DNA of 64,000 nucleotides from Rhodospirillales bacterium (GTDB taxonomy: Bacteria; Pseudomonadota; Alphaproteobacteria; Rhodospirillales; WMHbin7): assembly GCA_016215555.1 (NCBI GenBank), contig JACRJC010000063.1:1-64000 (forward strand). Direction: 5' to 3'. The position numbers and the translations under genes are program-made. The notes beneath the pieces were generated by a model. The model worked only from the letters and a program-made list of their open reading frames with translations. It did not search any database and was not told the DNA's origin. Position 1 is the stretch's first letter, and each line of letters opens with the position of its first letter. Positions 63,442 to 64,000 of the stretch are shown here, piece after piece.

Positions 63442-64000
63442 ATCCCACCCAGTTGCGCTTCGATCTGCGCCTGATCGCCGACATGGTGGAGCCCCGGACG
63501 CGCGTGCTCGATGTCGGCTGCGGCGGGGGCGAGTTGCTGAAATATCTGCGCGAGACCAAGAAGGTGGACGGTCGCGGCATCGAATTGTCGATGAGCGGCG
63601 TCTCGGGCGCGGTGCGCCAGGGCCTGTCCGTCATCCAGGGCGACGCCGACACCGATCTTAAGGACTATCCGGCGCAGGCTTTTGACTATGTGATCCTGTC
63701 GCAGACCCTGCAGGCGACCCGCAATCCCCGCGAGGTGCTGGAACAGATGCTGCGCATCGGGCGCCACGCCATCGTCAGTCTGCCCAATTTCGGCCATTGG
63801 CGGGTGCGCCTAAGCCTGCTCGCGCATGGGCGCATGCCGGTGACCTCGAGCCTGGGATTCGCCTGGTACGACACGCCCAATATTCACTTGTGCACCATGG
63901 ACGACTTCATCGATCTGAGCCATGCCATCGGCGCCAAGATCGAAAAAGGCATCGCCATCGATTCCTCGGGCCGGACGCGGCCCTTCTCGCCGCCCGATTG
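63438..64000 (+). CDS. metW: MetW, SAM-dependent methyltransferase-like partner of MetX (cut by window edge)
   Basis: At least 187 residues are visible, starting with GTG at 63438 that overlaps the metX stop (GTGA). Motif [15 protein letters not shown] near residue 24, [29 protein letters not shown] and [15 protein letters not shown]-like [15 protein letters not shown] are the MetW blocks. In other proteobacteria MetW is needed together with MetX for homoserine acylation. The C-terminal end lies beyond the window, though little should be missing given the usual 200-residue length. Confidence 0.93.
   Translation, partial: MNPTQLRFDLRLIADMVEPRTRVLDVGCGGGELLKYLRETKKVDGRGIELSMSGVSGAVRQGLSVIQGDADTDLKDYPAQAFDYVILSQTLQATRNPREVLEQMLRIGRHAIVSLPNFGHWRVRLSLLAHGRMPVTSSLGFAWYDTPNIHLCTMDDFIDLSHAIGAKIEKGIAIDSSGRTRPFSPPD

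Overview
The window is a high-GC bacterial chromosome segment that looks alphaproteobacterial, most likely Rhodospirillales close to Magnetospirillum. The support is the split ATP synthase operon atpHAGDC, a DUF2336 protein, the pheA-type chorismate mutase / hisC / tyrA set facing metX-metW, and a clade II (atypical, Sec-exported) nitrous oxide reductase cluster of the kind known in Magnetospirillum. Genus assignment is inference.

Layout. 1-345: a broken COG4190-type regulator interrupted by the end of an IS5-type insertion sequence that runs off the left edge. 346-16267: core genes (ABC-F ATPase, ndk, acyl-CoA synthetase, oligoendopeptidase F, ABC1 kinase, atpHAGDC, a secreted alpha/beta hydrolase, an ABC-2 exporter). 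16245-28970: a methyltransferase, DUF2336 protein, two small hydrolases, several uncharacterised proteins, a citramalate synthase-like gene overlapping a TrmJ-like tRNA methyltransferase, a triple-PAS GGDEF-EAL protein and a TPR-glycosyltransferase. 29049-29431: a 3' fragment of tRNA-Val(GAC) and an IS5 transposase remnant, which look like an integration boundary. 29441-34744: an unusual four-gene operon (molybdopterin oxidoreductase, TIM-barrel protein, B12-binding radical SAM enzyme, beta-hydroxyacid dehydrogenase) behind an FNR-like site. 35167-38528: a DevBCA-like exporter with its own TetR regulator. 38540-58930: a denitrification/N2O respiration region. 59220-59385: twin 76-nt palindromic elements. 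59382-64000: tyrA, hisC, chorismate mutase, metX, metW.

The N2O region is a coherent unit. NosZ is served by two dihaem cytochromes c, a NosB-like membrane protein, NosD-F-Y (copper-site assembly ABC system), NosL (copper lipoprotein) and NosG-NosH (NapGH-like quinol dehydrogenase); no nosR or nosX is present. On the other side of nosZ lie SCO1, a TlpA-like thioredoxin and a PCu(A)C chaperone, all suited to CuA assembly, and then menA-menG, which make menaquinone, the electron donor known for clade II NosGH. Two Crp/Fnr-type regulators bracket a hemerythrin-NIT-HAMP-PAS-kinase-like protein, with a perfect FNR-type palindrome between the divergent genes. A nitrate/nitrite-sensing-domain chemoreceptor lies at the other end of the cluster. 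Two intrinsic terminators inside the nos operon (after nosZ and after the second cytochrome) suggest stepped expression.

The best candidates for something undescribed are the Mo/B12-radical-SAM operon at 29.4-34.7 kb and the degenerate hemerythrin/NIT sensor at 55.5-58.2 kb. No CRISPR array, rRNA gene or intact tRNA was seen.
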